The notes: generated from the letters alone by a model not told the origin. Positions 44,557 to 53,941 are shown, numbered from the stretch's first letter. The stretch is 64,000 nt of DNA from Marinobacter sp. es.048 (GCF_900188435.1 NZ_FYFA01000001.1:1240001-1304000), one strand, 5' to 3'. Program-made: numbers and translations.

Positions 44557-45678
44557 TCAGTGGTTGATCGGGGCGATGGCGTCGCCGATGCGTTTCAGGC
44601 GCTCGGTGCGGATCGCGCTGCCCAGTTCCTTGCCTTTAAAGCCCTTCGCCAGGAGTGCTTTTGGATCAACGCCGGTAGCCACCTTTGATGCTGTTCGAAG
44701 CAGGTCAATGGTCTGGGACTCATCAGTTAGGGCGCACTCAAGAACGCTCAGAAGTTGCAGAAAACGCTCCGGCCGACGCCACAAATCCGCCTGGTCGAGC
44801 AGCTCAAGCAAGGTTCCGGCGTCCGGTTGTTGCGGGTCGATGCTCCGGATCTCCGGTGTAAAGGCTGTTACCAGTCTTGCCAGATTCTGGCAGTCGTTGG
44901 GCACCTTCAGAGCTTTGGCCCGTTCCAGGGCTACCGATTCATCCAGGGGCGAGAGCAGGGCTGCCAGGCGTTCCTCCGTTGCGGTATTGGTCTGCTTGTC
45001 GACGCAGCGAAGCGCCTTCATTGCCAGGGGGAATACCGCGGGAGGCGTGATTTCGGGGACCAGCACCGAGAGGGCTCCGCAGTCGCGGAGAACGTCAAAG
45101 AAAGCCTCCGGCGCCTTCTCGTGCAGCGCCCGCTGGAATTCCTGCCAGACCCTTTCCGGCACCAGGTGGTCTACCTCACCGGTAGCCACCATGTCTTGCA
45201 TCAGGGCCATTGTCTGCTCGCAAACCGTAAATCCCAGCGGACGGAACCGCGCTGCAAAACGGGCGGTGCGCAGTATTCTGAGGGGGTCCTCGGAGAACGC
45301 TTCCGAAACATGTCGAAGCTTGCGAACTTTGATGTCATCGCGGCCATGGAAAGGGTCCACCAGATCGCCGTCTTCGGTTTTGGCGATGGCGTTGATGGTC
45401 AGGTCCCGTCGCCTCAGATCCTGCTCAAGCGTGACATCCGGTGCGCTGTAGACGGTGAACCCATGGTAGCCGCGCCCCTGTTTGCGCTCGGTACGGGCCA
45501 GCGCGTACTCCTCCCGGGTGCGCGGGTGCAGGAATACAGGAAAGTCCGCGCCTACCTGCTTGAAGCCGTTGGCAAGCATTTCCTTGGGTGTTGCGCCGAC
45601 CACAACCCAGTCCCGGTCCTTGACCTCAAGGCCGAGTAATTCATCACGAACGGCACCGCCAACCAGATAGGCCTGCAT
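44557..45678 (-). CDS. cca: CCA-adding tRNA nucleotidyltransferase, HD domain degenerate
   Basis: This 373-residue enzyme adds or repairs the CCA end of tRNAs. The nucleotidyltransferase motif is intact: GGAVRDELLG (7-16) and DRD at 21-23, then RRDLTINAIA and DPLRILRTARFAARF. E. coli-type enzymes of about 410 residues also carry an HD phosphohydrolase domain. Here the LLHDLGK-type segment reads LLSPLDES and some 20-30 residues with the other histidines are missing, so phosphohydrolase activity is probably lost. It is followed by the SDR gene. Confidence 0.92.
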   Translation of the reverse strand: MQAYLVGGAVRDELLGLEVKDRDWVVVGATPKEMLANGFKQVGADFPVFLHPRTREEYALARTERKQGRGYHGFTVYSAPDVTLEQDLRRRDLTINAIAKTEDGDLVDPFHGRDDIKVRKLRHVSEAFSEDPLRILRTARFAARFRPLGFTVCEQTMALMQDMVATGEVDHLVPERVWQEFQRALHEKAPEAFFDVLRDCGALSVLVPEITPPAVFPLAMKALRCVDKQTNTATEERLAALLSPLDESVALERAKALKVPNDCQNLARLVTAFTPEIRSIDPQQPDAGTLLELLDQADLWRRPERFLQLLSVLECALTDESQTIDLLRTASKVATGVDPKALLAKGFKGKELGSAIRTERLKRIGDAIAPINH

Positions 45679-45767
45679 GAAATCTTTGATTCCTTTCGGG
45701 AGTGTGTCGGTGGATTATCCGGTTCCCGGGCAGGGCAGGCAAACCTCTGACGCAGCTCGCCATAAAA

Positions 45768-45799
45768 AAAGCCCGCCCGGAATCGTCCCGGCGGGCTTT
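45768..45799 (-). terminator. Terminator between traF-like and cca genes
   Basis: AAAGCCCGCC (45768-45777) pairs with GGCGGGCTTT (45790-45799). On the - strand a run of seven T follows, so it ends the TraF-like transcript before cca. A wider inverted repeat, CAAACCTCTG and CAGAGGTTTG, flanks the terminator at about 45740-45749 and 45801-45811. Confidence 0.85.
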
Positions 45800-45813
45800 G
45801 ACAGAGGTTTGCG

Positions 45814-47136
45814 TCAGAACGCGGTGCCAAGCTCCAGAGCTGCGCCGACATCGGCATCGCTGTATAGCGCGCCGAGATCAAGGCGGACACCAACAATATT
45901 CAGGCCAAGACCGGCGGTGAACTGGGTTTTCTCTTCAATGCCGTCGTTGTCATCGTTGCTGGCCAGGTTGTGGCGAACGCCGACTCGCAGTTGGGCGTAG
46001 CGGAAGGCATCGAATTCGGCGCCCAGGGCGAGCCACTGGGTGTCATCTTCATAGCCAAAGGCTTCTTTTTTGGTCAGGTCGATTTCTGCGGTGACCACGT
46101 GGTATTCGCTCCTGTGGGCAATACCTGCCGTTGCCATCGGGTTGAGCTCCAGTGTGCGGACCTCTTCACCCAGCTCCGGGCGGCTGGCTGCAGAGTCCAG
46201 CTCCATCGGGATGAGATTCTTGACCACGATACCTGCATTCCACTGCTTCTCATCGCCGAACGCGTAAGCCGCGCCAATATCCAGGTTAAAACCGCTCTTA
46301 TTCGTCTGGTACTGGTCGTCGTCGAATTCGTCGTCCTCGAATCCCGACACAGATTCCGTGTACTGGAAGGTGCGGAGCTCGACGTATTTTGGGGAAAGCC
46401 CGAGCTGGAAGCTGTTTCCGTTGGAAAGTTCGAATTGGCGGGCGAAGGAAACGCCTACCTCACCAACGGCCGAGGCGAGAATCTTGCCTCTGGAGTTAAA
46501 CAGAATATTTCCGTCCTGATCGACCGCGGCGTTGTCGATCACGTTTTCCACGTCGCCCACATTGCCGATTTCTGCGGCTGTCACAATATTGTCGAGCAGC
46601 AATCGGTCATCGTTGGAGAGCTCGCCGCGAACCGTCGCTGTGAGGTTTGCGTTGGTAAATACACCAACAGAAATGGACTTGCTGGGAACTACCAGGGCCA
46701 GACCCAAGCTCGCGTTAGCGCGCATGGTATCCCCGTCGAAATCCACCAGGCGATCTCGAAGGTCGCCCGCGGTTAATGCCAGGGAGTCCGCATTGTTCTG
46801 GCTAGGATCAACTTCGAGTTGTGAAACCAGTTGATCAAATTCGTCGATCACATCCTGGATATCATCCACCTGATCAACCGTTTCTTCCTCATCCGCAGCC
46901 CGCGCATTCACCGAAGGGAGCATCAGCCCGAAATCATCGTTCCAGCTATGGTGATCCGCAGCCATCATCGCCGGGTTGTCTGTTGGCGCAGTTGAAGGCG
47001 TTGCTACAGCAACCCCGGTGCCGCCCATGGCAAAAGAGCGGGCAGACATAAAAGACTGTGGGCTGGCCAGTGCAGAGGAGGTGGCAATGGATAGGCCAAT
47101 GGCTACAGAAAGTTTGGTCAGACGATATCCGGTCAT
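45814..47136 (-). CDS. TraF-like (PF13729) outer-membrane beta-barrel protein
   Basis: This 440-residue protein has a signal peptide (LSVAIGLSIATSSALASPQS) and a repeat-like beta-rich body ending in alternating hydrophobic strands (VRLDLGALYSDADVGAALEL). The start region SARSFAMGGTGVAVATPS is the mark of the 'conjugal transfer TraF' family found in chromosomes of marine bacteria, where conjugation is not implied. The start at 47136 avoids nine extra codons. It probably forms an outer-membrane porin-like barrel; substrate unknown. It is divergent from the flgP-like gene. Confidence 0.78.
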   Translation of the reverse strand: MTGYRLTKLSVAIGLSIATSSALASPQSFMSARSFAMGGTGVAVATPSTAPTDNPAMMAADHHSWNDDFGLMLPSVNARAADEEETVDQVDDIQDVIDEFDQLVSQLEVDPSQNNADSLALTAGDLRDRLVDFDGDTMRANASLGLALVVPSKSISVGVFTNANLTATVRGELSNDDRLLLDNIVTAAEIGNVGDVENVIDNAAVDQDGNILFNSRGKILASAVGEVGVSFARQFELSNGNSFQLGLSPKYVELRTFQYTESVSGFEDDEFDDDQYQTNKSGFNLDIGAAYAFGDEKQWNAGIVVKNLIPMELDSAASRPELGEEVRTLELNPMATAGIAHRSEYHVVTAEIDLTKKEAFGYEDDTQWLALGAEFDAFRYAQLRVGVRHNLASNDDNDGIEEKTQFTAGLGLNIVGVRLDLGALYSDADVGAALELGTAF

Positions 47137-47384
47137 GAGGAATCCTGTCAGGTAAAAAAGCAAAATAGATATGACGTAGCTGAGAGGTTAATGCAGAACC
47201 TTGTCCGGCACATGACGCATGGGGTTACGGTTTGTTTTTGATGTGTAAACGGAGGCAGTTTTTTGCCGCATAGGGATTGCAAAACTGCGCGGTTGGCAGT
47301 TGTTGAATGGAATATCAGGGGGTTAGGAAAACTGGCGTAATTTTTTCATGGGAAACCGGAAATGATGCTTTTTGGAGACACCCA

Positions 47385-47933
47385 ATGAACCTTCGCTGGA
47401 TACTCATGCCTCTGCTGGCAACAACGGTTGCGGCCTGTGCGCCGGTTGGCAGTTACCAGGGGAATAACGGCAGCCAGTCCCGTCAGGATACGATGCTGGA
47501 GCCAATCACTGTGCGGGTGAGTGGTCTGGGTACCTATGAGGATGTTGCAGCCGACCGTTCGGATACCCGCAAGCGCCTGATGGCCCGGCGTGCCTCCCAG
47601 CTGGATGCCTACCGGAACCTTGTTGAACGGGTTTACGGCACAGTGGTCTATGGCAGTTCCACGGTTAATGACTTTGTTTTGCGTAATGACATGTTCAGAA
47701 CCTACGTCGACAGCTACATTCGCGGCGCCAAGCTGGTTGCAGTGAACGAACATAGCGACGGTGTGTTCGAAACTGTTATGGAATTGAAACTCGAGCCACG
47801 TTTCCGGGCCTGTGTGGCCAAGGTTGCTGATGATCAGGTGCAGGATCTCTGCCCGATTCCCATGCCGCAAGAAAATGACAGCGTGGGCGATGTGCAGAGC
47901 AAAGGCGTGGATTCCCTGTATTACCTTGATTGA
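47385..47933 (+). CDS. flgP: LPP20-family lipoprotein, FlgP-like
   Basis: This 182-residue outer-membrane lipoprotein has a lipobox TVAAC after a short signal (MNLRWILMPLLA). The LPP20 domain shows KRLMARRASQLDAYRNLVER and VYGTVVYGSSTVNDF. In Vibrio, FlgP is needed for the flagellar H-ring and motility. The next gene, 18 bases on, encodes FlgT, which supports the flagellar role. The start at 47385 has GGAG upstream; the frame extends to 47307 without support. Confidence 0.82.
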   Translation: MNLRWILMPLLATTVAACAPVGSYQGNNGSQSRQDTMLEPITVRVSGLGTYEDVAADRSDTRKRLMARRASQLDAYRNLVERVYGTVVYGSSTVNDFVLRNDMFRTYVDSYIRGAKLVAVNEHSDGVFETVMELKLEPRFRACVAKVADDQVQDLCPIPMPQENDSVGDVQSKGVDSLYYLD

Positions 47934-47951
47934 TCGAGAGTGTCGAGAGTT

Positions 47952-49157
47952 ATGAAACGCTTGCTGTCACTGGCTATGCTCGGGGCTCTGGCCCTTTTAG
48001 TGGTTTCTGGCGCCCATGCGGTCGTTCTGGAGGGCGTGGGCCACGCCAATATCCACAATGGAAACCTGGAAGCCGCCCGGGCCGAGGCCCGCAAGGCTGC
48101 GATCCGGGACCTTTCCCTGCAGTATGAGGCCAGGGTAAGCACGCACGACACCATGGAAAACGGCGTTATCACCGAGTCCCGGATGGACCTCGCCTCGAGC
48201 GCCCGAGCCCGGAATGTGCGGATAGTCGATGAATATCAGAGCGGCAACCTGTTGCGGGTGATAGTACGGGGCGATATCAGCGACAGTCGCAGCCAATGTG
48301 GGGTTGGAGATGCCGGGCGTCTGAAAAAGCGTGTTGCGGTGACCGGATTTCCGATGCTGTACCCGGACCAGGCCAGAGTAGGGCGCATCGATGACGCCGG
48401 CGAAATCTTGCCGCAACAACTCCAGCAGCGTTTGTTGGGCCAGGGCGGATTGCAGGTTTTCGGTGCAACCACGTCCAGGATGTTCACCGATCTGCTGAAC
48501 GCGCCTACGGTGCAACGGGGCGACAATCGATTGAGCAACGTGCTTGAACTGGCCCGTGAAATGGGCGTTCAGTTCGTTGTGACAGGTGTGATTCGGGATC
48601 TTGGCGTTGCTGATCCGTCGGCCTGGGGCACCTCCGTACTGGACAGGATGCAACGGGGCATCGGAGTGGTGGATCAACGGCGTCGGTTTGCCGCTGACCT
48701 CGTGATCTTTGATGGCTTCAGCGGCGCGCCGGTATACCGTCAGAGATTTGAAACGGCGGCAGACTGGGATGCCGGGCCTGGAAGTTCAGCAGGGTTCGGC
48801 TCAGCCGGTTTCCAGAAGACCGCCTACGGCCAGTCTGTCGATGGTGTTATCGGGGAGATGGCGGCGGCGGTAACCGAGGCGCTGGCGTGCCAGCCGTTCA
48901 TTACCAGAATTGCGCGGGTGGATGGCTTTTCGGTAACACTGGAATCCGGTGCTACAGCGGGTCTTCGGCCGGGCGACGAGCTAAAACTCTATCGCAGCAA
49001 ACGCTATCTGGAATCGCCGGACGACTCACCGGAGCTGCAGGACAGTGACCTGTCTGTGACGCTGGATAAGGTTCAGCCACATTCCAGCAGGGGCACGATG
49101 CCAAGGCTTGGCGGCATCGTGAATATACGGAGAGATGATATAGCGATTATCTGGTAG
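47952..49157 (+). CDS. flgT: Flagellar H-ring protein FlgT
   Basis: This 401-residue secreted protein (signal MKRLLSLAMLGALALLVVSG) has the three FlgT parts: an N-terminal domain with RAEARKAAIRDLSLQYEARV, a middle domain with KRVAVTGFPMLYPDQ and LQVFGATTSRMFTDLL, and a C-terminal SH3-like part with LRPGDELKLYRSKRYLES. In Vibrio alginolyticus FlgT builds the H-ring that holds the stator. I start at ATG 47952, not the GTG at 47940. No other flagellar genes are near, so the pair lies outside the main flagellar cluster. Confidence 0.85.
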   Translation: MKRLLSLAMLGALALLVVSGAHAVVLEGVGHANIHNGNLEAARAEARKAAIRDLSLQYEARVSTHDTMENGVITESRMDLASSARARNVRIVDEYQSGNLLRVIVRGDISDSRSQCGVGDAGRLKKRVAVTGFPMLYPDQARVGRIDDAGEILPQQLQQRLLGQGGLQVFGATTSRMFTDLLNAPTVQRGDNRLSNVLELAREMGVQFVVTGVIRDLGVADPSAWGTSVLDRMQRGIGVVDQRRRFAADLVIFDGFSGAPVYRQRFETAADWDAGPGSSAGFGSAGFQKTAYGQSVDGVIGEMAAAVTEALACQPFITRIARVDGFSVTLESGATAGLRPGDELKLYRSKRYLESPDDSPELQDSDLSVTLDKVQPHSSRGTMPRLGGIVNIRRDDIAIIW

Positions 49158-49172
49158 GGCTGGCGGCCATCA

Positions 49173-49643
49173 TCAACTGCCGGCGCTGGCCACCTCGGCG
49201 GCCGCAATGTCCCGGATTTTGCCGACCATGGCTCTGAGCCCGTTGCCGCGGGTCGGGGAAATGTGGCGGAACAGGTCCAGCTGCTCAAACAACTCATCGA
49301 TGTCTGTGGCCAGCAGATCCCTCGGGGTCTTGCCGTTCAGGGCGACCAGAATGATAGCGGCCAGTCCACGGACAATCATGGCGTCTGAATCAATCAGAAG
49401 ATACAGCCGTCCACTGGCCTCATCAAAGTGGTGAATCAGCCAGACCTGGCTCTGGCAGCCGTGAACATAGTTATCTTCAACCCGGGCTTCTTCCGGGAAG
49501 GCAGGAAGCTGCTTGCCCAGATCAATGATAAAGGCGTAGCGCTCTTCCCAGTCGTCCAGCAGTTCGAAGCCATCCAGAACGTCTTCGAGGGTGGTGTCTT
49601 TACCCAGGGGGTTGTTCAGAAAGTCCTGTTCACTGGCAGTCAT
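49173..49643 (-). CDS. sufE: Cysteine desulfuration protein SufE
   Basis: This 156-residue protein accepts sulfane sulfur from SufS. The active cysteine is in YVHGCQSQVWLIHHF at about residue 68, and RGLAAIILVALNGKTP is a further family motif. It is the last gene of the suf operon, abutting sufT. SufE and SufU are alternatives; the sequence is clearly SufE. Confidence 0.94.
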   Translation of the reverse strand: MTASEQDFLNNPLGKDTTLEDVLDGFELLDDWEERYAFIIDLGKQLPAFPEEARVEDNYVHGCQSQVWLIHHFDEASGRLYLLIDSDAMIVRGLAAIILVALNGKTPRDLLATDIDELFEQLDLFRHISPTRGNGLRAMVGKIRDIAAAEVASAGS

Positions 49644-50186
49644 TTACAGCATTCCCAGTTCGAGTTTGGCTTCATCGGTGAGCATGTCGTTGCTCCAGGG
49701 CGGATCGAAGGTCAGTTCAACGGTGACCTTGTCCACGTTGGGAACGTGCTCGAGCTTGGTTTTCACATCCTCGGTAATCACCGGGCCCATGCCACAGCCG
49801 GCGGCAGTCAGGGTCATCAGGACGTAGACATGGTTGCCGTCTTCGGTGCCATTTTCAATCTTGCACTCGTAAATCAGGCCCAGATCGACCACGTTCACCG
49901 GAATTTCCGGGTCGTAGCAGTTCTGCATGGCTTCCCAGACCTGGTTTTCGTTGACGGTGCCGTCTTCCGGCGTTTCGAAGCTGCTTTCCAGGGGTTTCTT
50001 GCCGAGCGCATCGGCATTGTGGCCTTCAATCCGGGCGAGATTTCCGTTAACGGCGACCGTAAACGTGCCACCCAGTGACTGTGTGATGGTCACAAAAGTG
50101 TCCGACGGAATCATGATTTCGGTTCCGGAAGGAACGAGGCGGGCTTCCACCTCGCGTTTGGTCAGGACCACTTCCCGTTCTTGCAT
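49644..50186 (-). CDS. sufT: Fe-S assembly protein SufT (MIP18/DUF59 family)
   Basis: This 180-residue protein has an N-terminal segment typical of the TIGR03406 SufT group (KREVEARLVPSGTEIMIP) and a C-terminal MIP18-like domain: CYDPEIPVNVVDLGLIYECK, MTLTAAGCGMGPVI and VELTFDPPW. It is implicated in Fe-S protein maturation when demand is high. It lies between sufA and sufE and abuts sufE exactly. Confidence 0.92.
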   Translation of the reverse strand: MQEREVVLTKREVEARLVPSGTEIMIPSDTFVTITQSLGGTFTVAVNGNLARIEGHNADALGKKPLESSFETPEDGTVNENQVWEAMQNCYDPEIPVNVVDLGLIYECKIENGTEDGNHVYVLMTLTAAGCGMGPVITEDVKTKLEHVPNVDKVTVELTFDPPWSNDMLTDEAKLELGML

Positions 50187-50226
50187 GCCTGTTCGGGCCT
50201 CGCTTTTGTCAATCTCTGGTGTCGAA

Positions 50227-50580
50227 TTACGCTACCGTAAAGCTCTCGCCGCATCCGCATTCTGCAGTGGCGTTCGGATTGCGGAAGTGGAACATGGAGT
50301 TTACGCCCTCGGTAATAAAGTCGATCTCAATGCCATTCACCAGAGGCAGGTGCTCCTCTTTAACAAAGACGTCGACACCATCAATGTGGAAAACCTTGTC
50401 GTCGGTCGCAACGTCTTCCACCCATTGGGTTTCGTATTTGAAGCCGGAGCAGCCACTCTTCTTGATGGCCAGCCGGATGCCCTTGGCGTCCGGCTTTTTC
50501 TCCAGCTGTTTGCGCACGTGCTTAACCGCGCTGGGCGTCATGGTGACGGCAACGGTCGGGGTGAAGACTTCGGCTGTCAT
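50227..50580 (-). CDS. sufA: A-type Fe-S carrier SufA
   Basis: This 117-residue HesB/IscA-family protein carries the three conserved cysteines in IKKSGCSGFKYETQ and in ATAECGCGESF, which hold or pass an Fe-S cluster. I start at 50580 (MTAEVFTPTVAVTM), where GGAGGTGG precedes the ATG; an upstream extension overlaps sufS and is not protein-like. It is thirteen bases downstream of sufS. Confidence 0.93.
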   Translation of the reverse strand: MTAEVFTPTVAVTMTPSAVKHVRKQLEKKPDAKGIRLAIKKSGCSGFKYETQWVEDVATDDKVFHIDGVDVFVKEEHLPLVNGIEIDFITEGVNSMFHFRNPNATAECGCGESFTVA

Positions 50581-50593
50581 GATTCCACCTCCA

Positions 50594-51847
50594 TCAGGCA
50601 AACAGACGCTGGACTTTCTGCAGGGCGGTAAACAATGTATCCACCTCGTCCAGTGTATTGTAGAACGCGAATGACGCCCGGGCTGTACCGGGAACTCCAT
50701 AGAAATCCATCAGCGGCATGGCGCAATGGTGGCCGGTGCGGATCGCAATGCCCTGCTGATCCAGCAGCGTGCCTATATCACTGGGGTGCAGGCCGGCAAT
50801 TTTAAAGGACATAACCGGCACTTTCTGTTTTGCGGTGCCGATGATTTCCATGCCCGGTACCGTTTCCACCAACTGGTTGGCCCGCTCAAGCAGAGCGGCT
50901 TCGGCCGCTTCCATGGCGGGGCGGTCCAGGCCGTTCAGGTAGTCGATGGCCGCTCCCAGTCCGACTGCCTCGGCAATGGCCGGCGTGCCGGCTTCGAATT
51001 TGTAGGGCAGGGTGTTCCAGGTGGTCCGCTCGAACGAGACCCGTTCAATCATCTCGCCGCCGCCCTGGTAAGGCGGCATATCCTCCAGCAACTGGGCCTT
51101 GCCGTAAAGCACTCCAATACCGGTGGGGCCGAACAGCTTGTGAGATGAAAACACGTAGAAGTCGCAGCCCAGTGCCTGAACATCCGGCTGGTAATGCGGT
51201 ACCGCCTGGGCACCGTCCACCAGGGTAATGATGCCGTGGGCTTTGGCCTGTTCAATCAGGGCTGTCACCGGGTTCACGGTACCAAGCACGTTGGAGACGT
51301 GGGTAATCGCCAGAACCCGGGTTTTCTCATTGAGCAGGCTGGTGAAAGACTCCAGATCCAGCTCGCCATCCGGTGTCACCTGGACAGGAACCACTTTCGC
51401 ACCCGTGCGCTCGGCAATCATCTGCCAGGGCACAATGTTGGCGTGGTGCTCCATATAGCTCACCAGGATCTCGTCGCCGGCTTTCAGGCGCGGGGCCAGG
51501 CCATTGGCAACCAGATTGATGGCTTCGGTAGTGCCGCGGGTCCAGATAATTTCCCGGATGCTTTCGGCATTCAGGAAGTTGCGGACGGTCTCTCGGGCGC
51601 CCTCGAAGGCCGCGGTGGCCCTGTCTCCGAGCGTATGGGCGCCACGATGAACATTGGAGTGCATCTCGCGGTAATACCGATCCATGGCGTTCAGCACGGC
51701 TTCCGGCTTCTGGGCCGACGCACCGTTATCCAGATACACCAGTGGCTTGCCGTTCACCCGCTGAGACAGGATCGGGAAGTCCCGGCGAATGGAGTCCACA
51801 TCGAAGCTGGTGCGCTTGGCGGTGCTTGCCACGGACAGATCGGTCAT
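50594..51847 (-). CDS. sufS: Cysteine desulfurase SufS
   Basis: This 417-residue PLP enzyme removes sulfur from cysteine. The PLP lysine is in FYVFSSHKLFGPTGIGVLYG and the active cysteine in RTGHHCAMPLMDFYGVPGT, the group II (SufS/CsdA) pattern. It is six bases from sufD. SufE, encoded further down, activates it. Confidence 0.95.
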   Translation of the reverse strand: MTDLSVASTAKRTSFDVDSIRRDFPILSQRVNGKPLVYLDNGASAQKPEAVLNAMDRYYREMHSNVHRGAHTLGDRATAAFEGARETVRNFLNAESIREIIWTRGTTEAINLVANGLAPRLKAGDEILVSYMEHHANIVPWQMIAERTGAKVVPVQVTPDGELDLESFTSLLNEKTRVLAITHVSNVLGTVNPVTALIEQAKAHGIITLVDGAQAVPHYQPDVQALGCDFYVFSSHKLFGPTGIGVLYGKAQLLEDMPPYQGGGEMIERVSFERTTWNTLPYKFEAGTPAIAEAVGLGAAIDYLNGLDRPAMEAAEAALLERANQLVETVPGMEIIGTAKQKVPVMSFKIAGLHPSDIGTLLDQQGIAIRTGHHCAMPLMDFYGVPGTARASFAFYNTLDEVDTLFTALQKVQRLFA

Positions 51848-51853
51848 AACCGG

Positions 51854-53140
51854 TTACGCCTCCTGAAATGTCTGTTCGAAGAAGTGGTTCAGCCGGCCCT
51901 GGACCGTCTCCCGCACTGCTTCAACAGGAATCTGCTCTACCAGTTCGTTGATAAAGGCCATGGTGAGCAGAACGTTCGCCTGACGCCGGCCGATGCCCCG
52001 TGAAACCAGGTAAAACAACGAGATTTCATCAAGTTGGCCGATGGTTGCGCCATGAGCACATTTTACATCATCGGCGTAGATTTCAAGCTCCGGCTTGGTA
52101 TCAATCTCTGCCCCATTGGACAGCAGCAGGTTCTTGTTGTTCATATCCGCATTGGATTTCTGGGCGTCCTGATGGATATGAATCCGGCCATTGAAAACCG
52201 CATGGGACTGGTCCGCTGCGATGTTGCGATAGGTTTCTTCGCTGTTGCAGTGGGCAGCCACGTGTTCAATGGTGGTGTGGTTGTCGTAATGCTGTTTGCC
52301 CTGGGTAACAACCACCCCGTTGAGCTTGCACTCCGCGCCTTCGCCCTCCAGTCGAACCTGCAGATCGTGCCGGCGCAGCGGGCCACCAAAGCCGACCGTA
52401 TGGCTTTCAAAACGGGAGCTGCGCTGCTGCACCACACCGGTAGAGCCAATGTGCTGGACATTCTCGCCTTCCATATTTAGGCGGATGCTGGTGATGTTGG
52501 CGCCGTCGGCCACACTGAATTCAGTAACGGTATTGGCCATGACCTGGGCCGAGCCACTGGAGATGTACTCCTCCACGAGGGTAATCTGGCTGTGACGGCC
52601 GGCATCCACAAAAATGCGTGGGAAGGCTGAACCGCTGGCCTCGGCCGTTACTTCGTGAACAATGAACAGCGGCTGGTCGAGTACGGCGTCTGGCTTCAGG
52701 CGAATCAGCAGGCCGTCTTCAAAACGCGCAGAGTTCAGTCTGGCCATCTGTACTGCCTTGTTGTCCAGGGTGCTGTCCAGGCGATCCGCCAGATCGCTGG
52801 CTTCCTCATCGCTCAGATCGCCGAAGCTCTTGATGCTGATACCGTCCAGATCCGGGTATTCGCAGGCTTCCGGCATCATCACGCCATTGAGAAACGCAAC
52901 CTTGTAGCCGGGTACCGCCAGGCTGCTCCCGGTCTTGCCTTCCGCCGGCAGGGAAATCGCCATGTCGTCGGACAGCTTCAGGTACTTGCTGGAATATTTC
53001 CAGTTTTCGGTCTTGCGGGTCGGCAATGGCATGTCGACCAGTGCGGTTCCCCGTTGCTTGCGCAGAGCGAGCAGGGGTTCCGGCAGTGACTGACCGGCCG
53101 GATGCAGGAAGGCGGTGGAAAGCGTGGGTGCTGGTTTCAT
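51854..53140 (-). CDS. sufD: Fe-S scaffold subunit SufD
   Basis: This 428-residue protein is a component of the SufBCD scaffold. Motifs include the C-terminal CAHGATIGQLDEISLFYLVS and RRQANVLLTMAFINELVEQI, typical of SufB/SufD proteins. It lacks the cysteine-rich signature of SufB, as expected. It lies between sufC and sufS. Confidence 0.95.
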   Translation of the reverse strand: MKPAPTLSTAFLHPAGQSLPEPLLALRKQRGTALVDMPLPTRKTENWKYSSKYLKLSDDMAISLPAEGKTGSSLAVPGYKVAFLNGVMMPEACEYPDLDGISIKSFGDLSDEEASDLADRLDSTLDNKAVQMARLNSARFEDGLLIRLKPDAVLDQPLFIVHEVTAEASGSAFPRIFVDAGRHSQITLVEEYISSGSAQVMANTVTEFSVADGANITSIRLNMEGENVQHIGSTGVVQQRSSRFESHTVGFGGPLRRHDLQVRLEGEGAECKLNGVVVTQGKQHYDNHTTIEHVAAHCNSEETYRNIAADQSHAVFNGRIHIHQDAQKSNADMNNKNLLLSNGAEIDTKPELEIYADDVKCAHGATIGQLDEISLFYLVSRGIGRRQANVLLTMAFINELVEQIPVEAVRETVQGRLNHFFEQTFQEA

Positions 53141-53155
53141 TCCGCGACCTCCCGA

Positions 53156-53941
53156 TTAGTTGACAGAACTGTTGGCTGAACTGTCGGCAGTTTCTTCATC
53201 CTTGATGCCCAGCCAGCCGTAGCCGCGTTCTTCCAGCTCCAGGGCCAGTTCGCGGCCGCCAGATTTAATGATTTTGCCGCCGGCCAGCACGTGCACGTAA
53301 TCCGGCACAATGTGGTTCAGCAGACGCTGGTAGTGGGTCACCATCAGGATGGCGCGGTCTTCCGCACGCAGAGCGTTCACGCCGTCAGAAACAACCTTCA
53401 GGGCGTCGATATCGAGGCCGGAATCGGTCTCGTCGAGAATCGCCAGCTTCGGCTGCAGCAGCAGTGCCTGCATGATCTCGTTACGCTTTTTCTCACCACC
53501 GGAGAAGCCTTCGTTAACACCGCGCTTCAGGAACGCCGGATCCAGATCCACCTGCTTGGAAATTTCTTTGGCGAGCTTCATGAACTCGGCCGCGTTCATC
53601 TCGTCCTGGCCCTTGTGCTGACGCATGGCGTTCACGGCGGTGCGCAGGAACTGCAGGTTGCTTACCCCGGGGATCTCCACCGGATACTGGAACGCCAGGA
53701 AGATGCCTTCGCGGGCACGCTCTTCGGTTTCGAGCTCCAGTAGGTTGTCGCCGTTCAGGGTGATTTCACCCTCGGTAACTTCAAATGCTTCGTTGCCTGC
53801 CAGCACCTGCGACAGGGTGCTCTTACCAGAGCCGTTGGGGCCCATGATGGCGTGAACTTCCCCGGCCTTGATTTCCAGGTTGATGCCCTTGAGGATTTCT
53901 TTGCCCTCAACGGATGCGTGCAGGTTCTTGATGCTCAGCAT
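53156..53941 (-). CDS. sufC: Fe-S assembly ATPase SufC
   Basis: This 261-residue ABC-type ATPase shows Walker A (MGPNGSGKSTLSQVLAG), signature (GFSGGEKKRNEIMQ) and Walker B (LAILDETDSGLDIDAL). It powers conformational change in the SufBCD scaffold. It is shortly downstream of sufB, with a 73-base gap that shows no obvious terminator. Confidence 0.96.
   Translation of the reverse strand: MLSIKNLHASVEGKEILKGINLEIKAGEVHAIMGPNGSGKSTLSQVLAGNEAFEVTEGEITLNGDNLLELETEERAREGIFLAFQYPVEIPGVSNLQFLRTAVNAMRQHKGQDEMNAAEFMKLAKEISKQVDLDPAFLKRGVNEGFSGGEKKRNEIMQALLLQPKLAILDETDSGLDIDALKVVSDGVNALRAEDRAILMVTHYQRLLNHIVPDYVHVLAGGKIIKSGGRELALELEERGYGWLGIKDEETADSSANSSVN

Noticed and set aside
45814..47136. Conjugation locus suggested by the TraF-like name
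   Set aside because: No other transfer, relaxase or mating-pair gene is near, and this TraF-like family is common in chromosomes as an outer-membrane protein.
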